Part shown: positions 18,436-28,136 of the stretch, piece after piece
Numbering within the stretch: the first letter of the stretch is position 1
How the letters are laid out: each line of letters begins with the position of its first letter
Source: CAVVEC01 sp963747105
Lineage (GTDB): Bacteria; Acidobacteriota; Terriglobia; Terriglobales; Acidobacteriaceae
Reading direction: 5' to 3'
NCBI GenBank assembly: GCA_963747105.1
Contig: CAVVEC010000008.1
Span: 186,001 to 250,000 of the forward strand
DNA: 64,000 nucleotides
Program-made: the position numbers and the translations under genes
The notes under the pieces: generated by a model
What the model was told of the DNA's origin: nothing
The model's database searches: none
The model's input: only the letters and a program-made list of their open reading frames with translations

Positions 18436-20950
18436 CTATTGCAGCTTCGCGTATTCGGCTTTGGCTTCCTTCAGGATGGGGATGTCGGGGTCGGCGTCTT
18501 TCCAGAGGGTGAGAAGCCCAGTTGCCTTCGCCTTCGCTACTGCGGCAACCCCACTTTCCGCACCAACTCAGCAAACCGTGGGTCGGAACGCAGGGGGTCG
18601 AGTGAGAAGTCAGTCTTCAAACCCATCCAGCAGCCAATCGTGCTCCTGATAAGCGGTGTTGAGCCACTGGAAAGCTTGATCTTTGTCTCCCAAGTCGGCA
18701 TAAGGCTCAGCAATCCTGTACGCAGACGAGTAGCCGGTCTTGCGTTGCGCTTGCCGGGCTTCAATGCCTTTGTGAGAGCGCCCTTCCAGCCCGCTGAACG
18801 AAATCCTTGTTCCAGAGCAGAAGCGAATTCAGATTCGTTTCGGTCGCCGGAAAGCTGGCCATAGGCCTTCCATTCTTCAATGACCTGCGGGTACATGCGT
18901 TTCCCCCAATAGGCTTGGCTAAACAAGAGTGCGCCATGAGCGAATGTCGGGTTCTCATTTGCCACCTTCTTGCAGACGACAATGGCCTCGTCGTATTGTC
19001 GTGCCCAGATGTGAATAATTCCGACCTCAAAGCTGATGGTCGGTGACAGCGGATCGAGCTGGTGGGCACGATTGACTTTCAGCAAGGGCTTCCTGCTCCC
19101 TGCCGCCAATCATGCCAATATCGTCCGCATACCACTGGTGCGCCGTGGCATCGTTGGGGTCGAGTTCGAAAGCCTTCTTGTACTCAGCCTCTCCTCCGGC
19201 AAAATCCCAGTCGTACTCCATCTCGTTGCTGCCCAGAACGGCATGGGGATGAGCCAAGGTCGAGTCCAACTCCAGCGCCTTGCGGGCGGCGGCATTCGAC
19301 TTCGGATAGTCTTCGCTGGCGAATGCCACCAAAGTTAGGCAAGTCGGCATAGGCATCGGCCAGACCCGAATACGCCAGAGCGTAGCCGGGGTCTTTGGCG
19401 ATGGCTTGATTGAAATAGGAGATTGCGGTGGCGATGTCCGAAGGGTTCGTTTGTTCCAGTAGTAACGCCCCTTCAAATACAACTCATAGGCTTCTGGATT
19501 TTGCGTGCCTTGCTTGGTGACCTGCTGCTTTTCTGAAGTGCTGAGCTTGGAACGCAACTTTTCCGCGATGTCGCCCGCAATCTGCTGCTGCAACGAGATG
19601 ATGTCTGCGCTCTTGCCGCTGTAGTGCTGCCCCCAGATTTCGGTGTTGTCCCGAACATCGGTAAGCTCCGCACTCACTTCGATGTTGTCTCCTCGCGGCA
19701 CCACTCGCCCGCTCACCAGCGCAGGTACGCCTAAGCTCATTGCCGACCTTCTGCACGTCAACATCCTTCCCTTTGTAGCGGAATACAGAGTTGCGGGACT
19801 TCACCTTGAGCTGCGGCACATGTGCGAGATTGTCGATCAATGATTCGGTGATGCCGTCGCTGAGATAGTCGGTATTGGCATCTCCACCGCCGTTGGTGAA
19901 GGGCAGCACGGCAATGGAATCAATCTGAGCGCTGTTCTGCCAGATCGCAAGTACCAAGTACCAACAGCCGCCAGCCCGATGACCGCGATACAGGCGGCTA
20001 GGACAACCCAGAGCTTGCGACGTTTGAGCGTCTTGTCAGGCGATGCTTGCGTGGCAACGATCTTGCTGGTCTCGGTATCCCGTTTCAGCCGTTTGCAGAT
20101 CGCGTGCGAATGTCGGAGGCGTGCTGGTATCGAAGATTGCGATCTTTCTCCAGAGCCTTGTTAATAATCTCTTCCAGCTTCGGCGGAAGATCAGGATTCA
20201 GCCGAACCGCTGGCGTTGGCGTTCGATTCAGAATGGCGTTGAAGATCACACCCGAAGTGTCGCCCCGAAACGGCAGCGTGCCCGTGCACATCTCGTACAG
20301 CACCGCGCCGAACGAGAACAGGTCGGTGCGAGCATCGAGTTCCTTTCCCCGTACTTGTTCCGGCGACATGTAGGCGACCGTTCCCAACGCACTGCCGGGA
20401 CTCGTCAGATGTTCCTCGGACTCGATGGTCGGGGCACTCAGGGCAACGCTCTCCGGCTTCAGCGATGACCTTCGCCAGCCCGAAGTCGAGAATCTTTGCC
20501 TGACCTCGATTCGTGACGAAGATGTTCGCGGGCTTGATGTCCCGGTGGACGATTCCTTTCGAGTGTGCGGCATCGAGCGCGTCGGCGATCTGGATGCCCA
20601 GATCGAGCACCGTTTCGATCTCCAGCGGCTTGCCAGCGATCCGGTGCCGGAGCGTCTGCCCCTCCAGCAGTTCCATGGCGATGAAGGTTCGCCCATCGGC
20701 CTCGTCGATCTCGTAGATCGTGCAGATGTTCGGGTGGTTCAAGGAGGACGCAGCTTTGGCCTCCCGCTGGAAACGGCTGAGAGCTTGCGCGTCGTGGGCG
20801 AGTTCGTCGGGAAGGAACTTCAGGGCGACGTGGCGACCGAGCTTCAGGTCTTCCGCCTCGTAGACCACACCCATGCCCGCCGCCGCCGATCTTGCTGAGG
20901 ATGCGGTAATGGGAAACCGTCTGCCCCACGGGTTGGGAGGGCGTGGACAC
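18436..20950 (-). CDS. Ser/Thr protein kinase with FlgO-like and TPR regions, several frameshifts
   Basis: About 838 codons. The start is a GTG at 20950 (STPSQPVGQTVSHYRILSKI). The kinase domain shows a glycine-rich loop, FLPDELAHD after the ATP lysine, HRDIKPANIF (catalytic loop) and DFGLAK (metal-binding). A middle section (IAVLPFTNGGGDANTDYLSD, then IAEKLRSKLS) matches the periplasmic/FlgO-like region of Acidobacterial signalling kinases, followed by TPR repeats (AYELYLKGRYYWNK onward). The ending KDADPDIPILKEAKAEYAKL up to the stop at 18436 is typical of this family. Frame changes occur near 20880, 20470, 20100, 19960, 19720, 19370, 19070 and 18560. It is probably a membrane-anchored sensor kinase. 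The domain order is well supported; intactness is not. Confidence 0.78.
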
Positions 20951-21056
20951 TGGCGAGACATGTTAGGTGGGGATAAGGGGAAGGTCAACGTTAGGGCGGC
21001 TCGGTGGGAGAAATTCGCGTGCAGGCTGGTCAGCCAACATTACCTCTTGACCACGT

Positions 21057-21653
21057 CTAGCGAGAAGGGCTAGGTCGAGCCGACTCTAATCGACAAAGGG
21101 CTGAGGCTGACCAATCACTTGGGTTAATGAGATCGCCCTGAATGTTCGCACCCCAGCTATCCGTGAAGTCCCATTGCTCTGCAACCTTGCCGTTCAAGAG
21201 GCGATGCACTGCCAATTCAGGGAACCGCTGGAATTTCCCGTTGGCGGGAACCATCGGTTGATACCCCGGAATCGCGGCGAGGTCGCCCTTCTGAGTGCCA
21301 GTTGTCAGGAAGCGTGTCATGACCATGTTCCCCTCGGCCACAACATCCAAGACCTCCTCATTCGAGTCAGGGAATACGGCACGATTTTCGGTGACACCTT
21401 TCTTTACCTCGCCGACGCCGTGAGAATCTCCTGTCCAGTCGTGCAAAACGAAATCGGGAGTGTACAGTTCGTCGGCGGCTTTCATTGCCGCATTGAGGTC
21501 GGGGTTGCTCCAGACCTCTTTGTGAACACGTCGGAGAATCTGCTTATTGTGTTCCAAGCGGCTGTGCTCGCGGACAAGGGCGGTTTTGAACCCGGCTGCG
21601 AATCCTGCGACCACACAGATGACTATCGCAAGCACTGCACCGAACCTTTTCAT
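21057..21653 (-). CDS. Membrane-anchored or secreted SnoaL-like protein
   Basis: 198 residues. The first 25 (MKRFGAVLAIVICVVAGFAA) form a signal anchor. A SnoaL/ester-cyclase fold follows (VHKEVWSNPDLNAAMKAADE, then YTPDFVLHDWTGDSHG and a final AEQWDFTDSWG). Family members are often small-molecule isomerases or of unknown function, and the fold alone does not fix the substrate. The C-terminal 15 residues look unlike the family, so a frameshift close to the end is possible. The next two minus-strand genes encode related secreted proteins, suggesting local duplication or a shared export-linked role. Confidence 0.63.
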   Translation of the reverse strand: MKRFGAVLAIVICVVAGFAAGFKTALVREHSRLEHNKQILRRVHKEVWSNPDLNAAMKAADELYTPDFVLHDWTGDSHGVGEVKKGVTENRAVFPDSNEEVLDVVAEGNMVMTRFLTTGTQKGDLAAIPGYQPMVPANGKFQRFPELAVHRLLNGKVAEQWDFTDSWGANIQGDLINPSDWSASALCRLESARPSPSR

Positions 21654-21681
21654 TTTGGTCGTCTCCCGTCGGTTCGCTCAC

Positions 21682-22554
21682 TCACTTTGCCATCACGTCC
21701 TGATACAAAACAGGCACCCACTTCCCGCTGCGGTTGACATAAGAAGCCGAGCCATTGATGTGCCACTCGAATGGTTTGCCGTTCTGCACACCATCAACGG
21801 TTTCCCGCATTACTAGCGTGGCAGCAGAAGCTCCATAGCGGACGAGCCGCAGGTCATCCATCTTGAAATCCGTGAACAGAAGCCCCGTTTTCTTCTGCTC
21901 CTCGAATTCCTTCAACCATATTGGTTTGGTGTGAATCCCGTCGTCTTCAACCATAATCACGTCTTCTGGCAACATCTTCCCAAATGCGGTGATGTCGTTC
22001 CGCCTGAGGGTTTCAAAAATCTTCTGTTCATTGGCAATTATTGCTTTCATGACGGATTCGTCCGGCTCGCTGCTTGTCGCCGTCGTGTCTTGGCTGAAAA
22101 GATCAAGCCAACCGCCGTCTCGCTCAACCCAAAGGTCTGAAATCCGTGAGGCGTGAGAGCAGAACTCTGACCATTCGCCAGTACCCTTGCACGTGGACGT
22201 GTAAAGGAGCAATGCCGTGGTCGGACTTGGATGAAGAACTTTCGGGTTCATGATGGTGTAGTCATCCACGGTGTACTGATCGTCAATCTGCTTGACCCAT
22301 TCCGATTTGTTGAAGAAGCCAAAATCGTACATGCCCACGAAATCGTCAGCGAGCAAACGGTTAGCCGCCGCTTTGTCCTTGTGCTTGAGGGCTTCCCAGA
22401 CCTCTTTTTCCTTCTCGATGAAGAACTGATCGGCGGGAGGCTTTGACGAAACGGTTGCAGGCAAACTCTCTTTCTCGCCCCTGTCGGCTTGCTGCGCGTG
22501 CAGTGGGAGGCAAGCCAAGAAAATAAAGAACGACAGGTAGGTGTATGTTCTCAT
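21682..22554 (-). CDS. Secreted protein with two DUF4440/SnoaL-like domains
   Basis: 290 residues. A signal peptide (MRTYTYLSFFIFLACLPLHA) precedes two repeats of a nuclear-transport-factor-2-like fold. The first runs over roughly residues 45-150 (KEKEVWEALKHKDKAAANRL, DDFVGMYDFG). The second runs over residues 165-290 (NEQKIFETLRRNDITAFGKM, then VMRETVDGVQNGKPFEWHIN, ending YQDVMAK). These domains usually bind small hydrophobic molecules or act as unknown accessory domains. It is divergent from the amidohydrolase gene. The frame is intact. Confidence 0.65.
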   Translation of the reverse strand: MRTYTYLSFFIFLACLPLHAQQADRGEKESLPATVSSKPPADQFFIEKEKEVWEALKHKDKAAANRLLADDFVGMYDFGFFNKSEWVKQIDDQYTVDDYTIMNPKVLHPSPTTALLLYTSTCKGTGEWSEFCSHASRISDLWVERDGGWLDLFSQDTTATSSEPDESVMKAIIANEQKIFETLRRNDITAFGKMLPEDVIMVEDDGIHTKPIWLKEFEEQKKTGLLFTDFKMDDLRLVRYGASAATLVMRETVDGVQNGKPFEWHINGSASYVNRSGKWVPVLYQDVMAK

Positions 22555-22672
22555 CGCAGTTGACCCCGATTGCAGTCGCTAATTGGCGTATTGTACACAG
22601 CAGAGATGCGGTTCACTGCCTCGAATCGCTAATCGCTAGGTCAAGCCGCCCGTGGGTTTACAATTTCGGTCA

Positions 22673-24159
22673 ATGCGACTTGCAATTACTTTCTTTGTCA
22701 TGCTGCTCTCCGTTGTTGATGCACAGGCAGCATCCCCCATCGTCATCACTCACGTCACCGTCATAGACGTGCGGACTGGCGAGCATCAGCGTGACATGGT
22801 GGTTTGGCGACCGACAACAGGATCACTGCCGTGGAACCCGCAAGAGGGCATCATCCCGCGCCGGGCGCTCGCGTGGTGAACGGTACGGGCAAGTTTTTGA
22901 TACCCGGCTTGTGGGATATGCATCACCACTCTGGGAGTGACGCAGATACGCGGAAGTTGCTATTTCCGCTTGAAATCGCAAATGGTGTAACGGGTGTGAG
23001 GGATTGCTGGGGCGACTGTTGGGGTAACTGTCCGGACGACAGTTTACCCATTGACAAGGGTACGATGCGCTGGCGGGCAGAGATTGCCGCAGGAACTCTC
23101 GTCGGCCCGAAGATCGTGGCATCCAGTCCACTCATCGACGGCCCGCGTCCTTTCTGGCCGGGAGCAGTGGCGATCCACTCCGCTGAGGAAGCGCGGCTGG
23201 CCGTAGACAAGGCAATCGCTCGCCGCGATGATTTCGTCAAGGTGTACTCGTTCCTTCACCGGGACGCCTACTTTGCGCTTGCCGAGGAAGCCAAGCGCAA
23301 GAAGATGGTCTTCGCTGGTCACGTTTCCGTCTTCCTGCGTGTAACAGAAGTGTCGGACGCGGGACAGGGGAGCATCGAGCACATGTTGGACAACTTCAGC
23401 ATCGCTTGTTCCACCGACGAGCAGCAGCTTTTCCAGCAACGCCTCTCCGCCGCTGAAGACTATGAAGCTGGTGTGGACAGTGATGAGAAGCGGCATAAAT
23501 TCTTTGCGCTTACGCTGAATCACCCAATTCCACGTTGGCTCGCAACCTATGACCCGGCGAAATGCCAGTCCGTTGCACGTCATCTGGCGTCCAACCACAC
23601 ATGGGTTACGCCAACATTGGTCTTGAGCCGGGGCTGGGCATTCGGATGGGAAAGCTACAAACGGGATGATCCCCGGCTCCAATATGTGAAGAACGATCAA
23701 ATTCAAGATTGGTCGTCACCGGACAGTATCATTCTGGGCGGTCGCTCGTCTGAGGATTGGAAGAATTGGCACGCCTTTTTTGAGCAACAAGTGGAGGCCG
23801 TGCGCGTTCTGCACGAGGCAGGAGTACCGCTGTTGGCGGGCACAGATGATGGTGACCCATACGTCATCGCTGGATTTAGTCTTCATGACGAACTGGCGCT
23901 GCTTGTTAAAGCGGGACTCTCTCCCCTAGAAGCATTGCAAACCGCCACGGTCAACCCAGCGAAGTATCTCGATGAGGAAAAGGACTACGGCGACGTGGCA
24001 CCGGGCAAGGTCGCCGACTTGGTGCTGCTTGATGCAGACCCAACGGTGGACATCCACAATACGAGCAAGATTCGTGCGGTGGTAGCGAACGGGCGGCTGT
24101 TCTCACGTGACGATCTGGATGAAATCCTGAAGTCCGTGAAGCATGAGGCGACGCAGTAG
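22673..24159 (+). CDS. Secreted amidohydrolase (imidazolonepropionase-like), one frameshift
   Basis: The start at 22673 gives a signal peptide (MRLAITFFVMLLSVVDAQAA). After about 40 codons the frame must shift near 22800 (QRDMVV to ATDNRITAVEP). The remainder is a metal-dependent amidohydrolase: IPGLWDMHHH (first metal His pair), VKVYSF (bridging Lys), FAGHVS and SIEHML (metal His residues), and LAGTDDG (catalytic Asp). It ends with the typical APGKVADLVLLDADP. It probably hydrolyses an amide, peptide or lactam outside the cytoplasm; the exact substrate cannot be read. An alpha/beta hydrolase follows 45 bases later on the same strand, so the two may be co-expressed. Confidence 0.8.
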
Positions 24160-24204
24160 GACAGGCACCTCCAGCAGCTTCGGATGGGGTATCGTAAAAA
24201 ACCG

Positions 24205-25062
24205 ATGAACATGCGACATTACTTTGCCTTCGCATCGGTGCTGCTTTCGTGCGTGGCGGTTAGCCAATCACCGCCATCAATCACTCCGCAGATCGTTGTG
24301 GTTCCAAGTGGCAACCTGCGACTCAAAGGCTACCTCTGGAGACCTGCCGGAGAGGCTCCATCTCCCGCTGTCCTTTTCGTTCATGGCTCCGGCAGCACCG
24401 ATGCCTCGCATACTAGCGGCTTCGCGATTACTGAAGCAGCCGAAAGACTCGCGCCGACTTTCATCAAACATGGCTATGCTTTCCTTTATCTGTTCCGGCG
24501 AGGACAGGGACTTTCCGCCGACCAAGGATTATTTATGCAGGACATGTTGCAGCGGGAAAAGGATACCAAGGGAGAGGAAGCTCGTAAGCGTTTGCAGTTC
24601 GTTTTACTGACGACGGATCATCTCGACGATGTCACCGCAGGCTTGTCGTTTTTGAAAAACCTACCCGGAGTCGATTCCCGCCGCATTGCGGTCATAGGGC
24701 ACTCGTTCGGTGGTCAACTCACCCTCCTCGCAGCAGAGCGCGATAGCAGCTTGCGAGCCGCCGTTACTTTCTCCGCTGCTGCTAGTTCTTGGGAGAGTTC
24801 GTCCGAGGTACGTGAGCGGATGCTGACGGCAGTGCGGAAGACAACCGTTCCCATTATGCTGCTTCATGCGGAGAACGACTACTCCACCGCACCCGGCAAG
24901 GCGATGGCTGACGAACTGGCGAGGCTCGGCAAGCCGCACGTTCTGAAGATTTATCCTCCGGTCGGTAGAACGGCGGATGATGGGCACAATTTCGTGTACA
25001 CGGCTGTCACTGAATGGGAGGCCGATGTTTTCGGATTCCTTGACCAATACGTCCGACGTTGA
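24205..25062 (+). CDS. Secreted alpha/beta hydrolase (dienelactone-hydrolase-like)
   Basis: 285 residues from the ATG at 24205 or six bases later. A signal peptide (MRHYFAFASVLLSCVAVSQS) precedes the hydrolase. The oxyanion region FVHGSGSTD, the nucleophile elbow GHSFGG, an Asp in LLHAENDY and a final His in DGHNF complete the catalytic triad in the usual order. The family hydrolyses esters or peptides. It follows the amidohydrolase gene closely, so a shared degradative role is plausible but not proved. The frame is intact. Confidence 0.82.
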   Translation: MNMRHYFAFASVLLSCVAVSQSPPSITPQIVVVPSGNLRLKGYLWRPAGEAPSPAVLFVHGSGSTDASHTSGFAITEAAERLAPTFIKHGYAFLYLFRRGQGLSADQGLFMQDMLQREKDTKGEEARKRLQFVLLTTDHLDDVTAGLSFLKNLPGVDSRRIAVIGHSFGGQLTLLAAERDSSLRAAVTFSAAASSWESSSEVRERMLTAVRKTTVPIMLLHAENDYSTAPGKAMADELARLGKPHVLKIYPPVGRTADDGHNFVYTAVTEWEADVFGFLDQYVRR

Positions 25063-25116
25063 GAAAAGTATCGTCTCGGATGTGCAGCTAACTTTTTGCG
25101 GTCGTGGACGCTCAGA

Positions 25117-25734
25117 TCAGCAACAACCGCAGGCTTTCCCGCGCATGGCTTCCCGACCCTCCCAAACGATGAGCGGCAGAATCGCTAAAGCCGCAATCGG
25201 GTCTGCCCACTTTACGTGCCAGATCGCGTTGATCGCCAGTCCCGCCAAGGCGATGAGCGAGAGGTAAGCGCACAGCGCCGACTGTGCGGCGTCCGCCCTC
25301 AACGCAGCACTGCCCGTAGCTCCTGACAGCCGCCGCTTCTCTTTCGCAAGCCATGGCATGACGGCGGCGGCTGCGACCAAAATGGCTATCCCCAGAAACG
25401 TTGGTTTGGGTTCGCTATAGCCCAGCAGACTCGTGACGGAAGTGACGGCGACAAATGCAGCCAGCGCGAACAACAAGGCTCCCGCGACACGGGCTGCCCG
25501 CTGTTCCGCGTCCTCGTGTGCATCGCACTGGCGCGAAATCTCCACAGCACTACTACCGCCGAGAAGAGTTCGATGGCGCTGTCACCGCCGAAGGCAAGCA
25601 GATGCGGGACTCCGTGCCCGCCAAGCCGCGAGGAGGGACACCGCCGCCTCCACGCTCATCCAAACGATTGTGATTGCCTGAAACCGATGGATGCGGCGAA
25701 CAGCATAAGACGGAACTTGTGGAATGGAGACCAC
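25117..25734 (-). CDS. Cation diffusion facilitator-type transporter, frameshifted
   Basis: The pieces join from a GTG near 25734 (QAITIVWMSVEAAVSLLAAW) through HLLAFGGDSAIELFSAVVVL to AARVAGALLFALAAFVAVTS and end in a KACGCC tail. This gives about 205 residues with five or six membrane spans, fitting the short cation-transporter family related to CzcD. The GGDSAIE motif is the conserved metal-binding Asp of the second helix. Two compensating frame shifts are needed near 25612 and 25540. It would export divalent metal ions from the cytoplasm. The C-terminal Cys-rich tail hints at metal binding. Similar short transporters often sit beside metal-responsive genes, but none is visible here. Confidence 0.63.
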
Positions 25735-25801
25735 GATTCAACAATTATGCCAGTTGAGATGCGTCAGGTGTCTGCTGTCACTGCTAACCAGTCCCAATCA
25801 C

Positions 25802-26737
25802 TTATTTCCCGACCTTCCTGCAACTCTCCTCTTCCCACTCCATCGGTTTGCCTTCTGCGCCTGTCACCACGAGGGTGCAATCGTAGGCCGCATCGCCTTT
25901 CTTCGTGAAGGTCTGCTGGATGGGCAGCTTCTCATCATTCGCGATCATGTCGCCCGTGAAGACTAGCTTGTCGCCGTCCCATCCGAGCGCGGTCACGTCC
26001 ACGCGTGAGCCGCCTATGTTCATGTCGCGGCGGATGTGCAGCTTCGCATTGGCATCCCAAGTACCCCAGCCGACCAGCGTCCGTTTGCCACGCAGCGGGC
26101 CTTGCATCTGATCTATGTGGTAGGTGAGCCAAGAACCGTCAAGTGCCATTTTGAAGGTGAACTTGTCGGTGAACTGCACTGCGACGGCCTTCGGGGAAGC
26201 GTGCTGCTCTCCCTCGCATATCCACTCCCCGACGAACCACTTCTCCACAGACAGTTGGTCTGGCAGCGTCGGTGTCGCCGATGGCGCGGCATTCACGGCT
26301 GGGGTCTCTCCGGCACTCAGCGCAAAGTGCTGCACAATCTTCCACTCCCCGCCAATCTTCTCCATCACGATCAAGTATTGTCCCAGATGAATGACGGAGC
26401 CAACGTGCCTTCTCGTTCGCCCTGTCCCATAGGCGAGCGTTCCAGAAGTCTTTTCCATGCTCGGCTCGATCACCAACGTGCTCCCTTGATCCAATCCCGA
26501 CTTGACCCACTGCCGAATCGCATCCCGTCCTCTGAAGGTACCGCCATCGCTCACCAGCGTGGCGTCCTCGGCGTACAGTGCCACGACTGCATCCGTGTCC
26601 TTCGCGTTGTACGCTCGAAGGAATTCCTGCCTCACCTGCACACCCGGCTCTGGGTTTGACGGCGGCTTCACTACCGAATGCTGTGCCCATGTATTTAGGC
26701 TGAATATCAACAATGCGGTTGCTATGAGGTTCCTCAT
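25802..26737 (-). CDS. Secreted protein with SnoaL/DUF4440 and DUF1579-like domains
   Basis: 311 residues. A signal peptide (MRNLIATALLIFSLNTWAQH) precedes a DUF4440-type domain (VRQEFLRAYNAKDTDAVVAL, YAEDATLVSDGG, residues 35-145). The second half (EKWFVGEWICEGEQHASPKA, then FTFKMALDGSWLTYHIDQMQ) resembles DUF1579, a lipocalin-like beta barrel. The combination is a secreted binding or detoxification-like protein of unknown substrate. It is the third DUF4440-type secreted protein within 6 kb. The frame is intact. Confidence 0.7.
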   Translation of the reverse strand: MRNLIATALLIFSLNTWAQHSVVKPPSNPEPGVQVRQEFLRAYNAKDTDAVVALYAEDATLVSDGGTFRGRDAIRQWVKSGLDQGSTLVIEPSMEKTSGTLAYGTGRTRRHVGSVIHLGQYLIVMEKIGGEWKIVQHFALSAGETPAVNAAPSATPTLPDQLSVEKWFVGEWICEGEQHASPKAVAVQFTDKFTFKMALDGSWLTYHIDQMQGPLRGKRTLVGWGTWDANAKLHIRRDMNIGGSRVDVTALGWDGDKLVFTGDMIANDEKLPIQQTFTKKGDAAYDCTLVVTGAEGKPMEWEEESCRKVGK

Positions 26738-26817
26738 CTGTTCGTCTCCAATGCTGCTTGATCTGGGCGGGGATCACGAACACTCACGGGCAAATGTTAG
26801 CAGCGTCGGCTTGATGC

Positions 26818-27081
26818 TCAAACGCTGGGCTGGGCAAACTGATTGTAGAGCCAAGCAAAGACAGCGCCAGCGATGAGACCATCCACCGCTCCGTAGAGAG
26901 TCCCGACGATGACTCCCGCGATGCTACGAGTTGCATGGTAGCCGAAGTAGACCGACGACATTGTCTGGAGGAACTGCTGACCGTAGCCGCCCCAGATCAA
27001 ATTCGCCAGACCCATGCCCAGCATCGCCAATCCCCATAGGATTCCAGATGCCAGTGCCAGACCTTTCACGTTGATTTTCAT
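26818..27081 (-). CDS. Small membrane protein, sometimes labelled holin-like
   Basis: 87 residues with three hydrophobic segments (LALASGILWGLAMLGMGLAN; SIAGVIVGTLYGAVDGLIAG; GAVFAWLYNQF). The start MKINVKGLAL and the ending AWLYN match a small bacterial membrane family that databases often label bacteriophage holin, though most members sit in chromosomes away from prophages. No lysis partner is nearby, so a true holin role is doubtful. Other stress- or envelope-linked roles are equally possible. Confidence 0.55.
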   Translation of the reverse strand: MKINVKGLALASGILWGLAMLGMGLANLIWGGYGQQFLQTMSSVYFGYHATRSIAGVIVGTLYGAVDGLIAGAVFAWLYNQFAQPSV

Positions 27082-27154
27082 GGCTTGATCCTTTCCCTAA
27101 TCTTTAAGACTCGAAAGCTACGTCCGAACGGTTGGCTATCGAGGTTGTGGGCAT

Positions 27155-27511
27155 CTAAACGTCCTTCAGTTGCTCCTCGGTCATCCCAAAATAATGACCG
27201 AGTTCATGTATGAGAGTCTGGCGAATTTGATGTCGGACTTCAGCCTCATTCGAGCAGACCGCCTCAATGTTTTTCTGGTAAAGCACGATGTGGGCAGGAC
27301 CGACTGAGAAGTCAAAGACGCTCTTCTGGGTAGCGGGCACGCCGTGAAAGATGCCTAGAAGCAAACGCCTTTGCTGTCCGAGACGCGGGGATGGTTGGTT
27401 CGCTGGAAAATCTTCAACGAGGATCGCGACGTTCTGGATACCGCTGCGGAACTCTTCCGGCAAGGAATCCAATGTTTCTTCAGCAACGTTGATGAAGTCT
27501 TCGCGCTTCAT
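27155..27511 (-). CDS. Zincin-like metallopeptidase family protein
   Basis: 118 residues. The C-terminal LIHELGHYFGMTEEQL contains the HExxH zinc site with the third ligand region of the short metallopeptidase family (PF06262 type). The N-terminus (MKREDFINVAEETLDSLPEE) also fits that family. It is likely a small cytosolic zinc protein whose substrates are unknown. A 42-codon acidic gene on the same strand ends 28 bases upstream and the pairing may be meaningful. The start codon is close to a GGTGGAGG purine stretch. Confidence 0.75.
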   Translation of the reverse strand: MKREDFINVAEETLDSLPEEFRSGIQNVAILVEDFPANQPSPRLGQQRRLLLGIFHGVPATQKSVFDFSVGPAHIVLYQKNIEAVCSNEAEVRHQIRQTLIHELGHYFGMTEEQLKDV

Positions 27512-27538
27512 CCTCCACCCACGGAAACAGTGGCACGC

Positions 27539-27667
27539 TCACTCCGAGTAGCCGTCGTCGGTTTCGTCGCCATCATCGTCATCTTCTTTGCCGTCGTTCT
27601 CGTCTTCCTCTTCGTCTTCTTCCTCGTCTGGCTCTTCTCGCAGGAGGACATCGGCAGGCAACCGCAT
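27539..27667 (-). CDS. Tiny highly acidic protein, 42 aa
   Basis: ATG at 27667, TGA at 27539-27541. It reads MRLPADVLLREEPDEEEDEE and continues with Asp/Glu runs, ending in a GYSE tail. The start and the final GYS(E/V) are fixed features I associate with a short acidic family that sits before the zincin-like metallopeptidase in Acidobacteria. It is too short for most gene finders. On the opposite strand the same DNA gives a false hydrophobic reading frame. A role in inhibiting or partnering the metallopeptidase is only a guess. Confidence 0.5.
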   Translation of the reverse strand: MRLPADVLLREEPDEEEDEEEDENDGKEDDDDGDETDDGYSE

Positions 27668-27891
27668 CAGAAGGGCGCGAGTCGCGGCATTCTGGATTCA
27701 TTCTACTCATGCTCAATGTTACGCCTCGTGACCCATGTGCAAACGCGGCGACAATGGGCGACGCACCCAGAGACAGGAGTTCGCCCGGCGACTGATCGGC
27801 GGCTCTTCAGTGCGTGCGGGGCGCTCTCGCAGACAGTCATTGATGCCGTCCGTTTGACCGTTGCAGTGCTTATGTTGGATATTGAGACGGA

Positions 27892-28107
27892 ATGGACGTT
27901 GAACGCATTATTGACGACATCGAGCAGCTACAGGAAATGTTCGAAGCGCCGGACATTAGACCACTCAGCGCAAGCGACATCTCTGCTGCCAATCGAAGGC
28001 ACGACGAGATGCTTGCGCATAGCCCGTGGTTTCGGCTGTGGCAGCGATATGGCGTTTGTTGCCGACACGAATCCCCAGTGCTCAGACTGGGCGAAATCGA
28101 AACCTAG
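27892..28107 (+). CDS. Small conserved protein, 71 aa
   Basis: Starts MDVERIIDDIEQLQEMFEAP, followed by a DIRPLSASDISAANRRHDEM segment and an aromatic WFRLWQRYG end. This is a pattern I recognise as a recurring small family in Acidobacteria with no known function. It is soluble and helical. It lies alone on the plus strand between two minus-strand genes and is convergent with the AlbA_2 protein, leaving 29 bases between them. Confidence 0.5.
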   Translation: MDVERIIDDIEQLQEMFEAPDIRPLSASDISAANRRHDEMLAHSPWFRLWQRYGVCCRHESPVLRLGEIET

Positions 28108-28136
28108 AGGTCATACAGCCTCACTCGCCCTACCAG

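Noticed and set aside
26818..27081. Holin of a prophage lysis cassette
   Set aside because: No endolysin or phage gene is nearby, and the family is mostly chromosomal despite its label.
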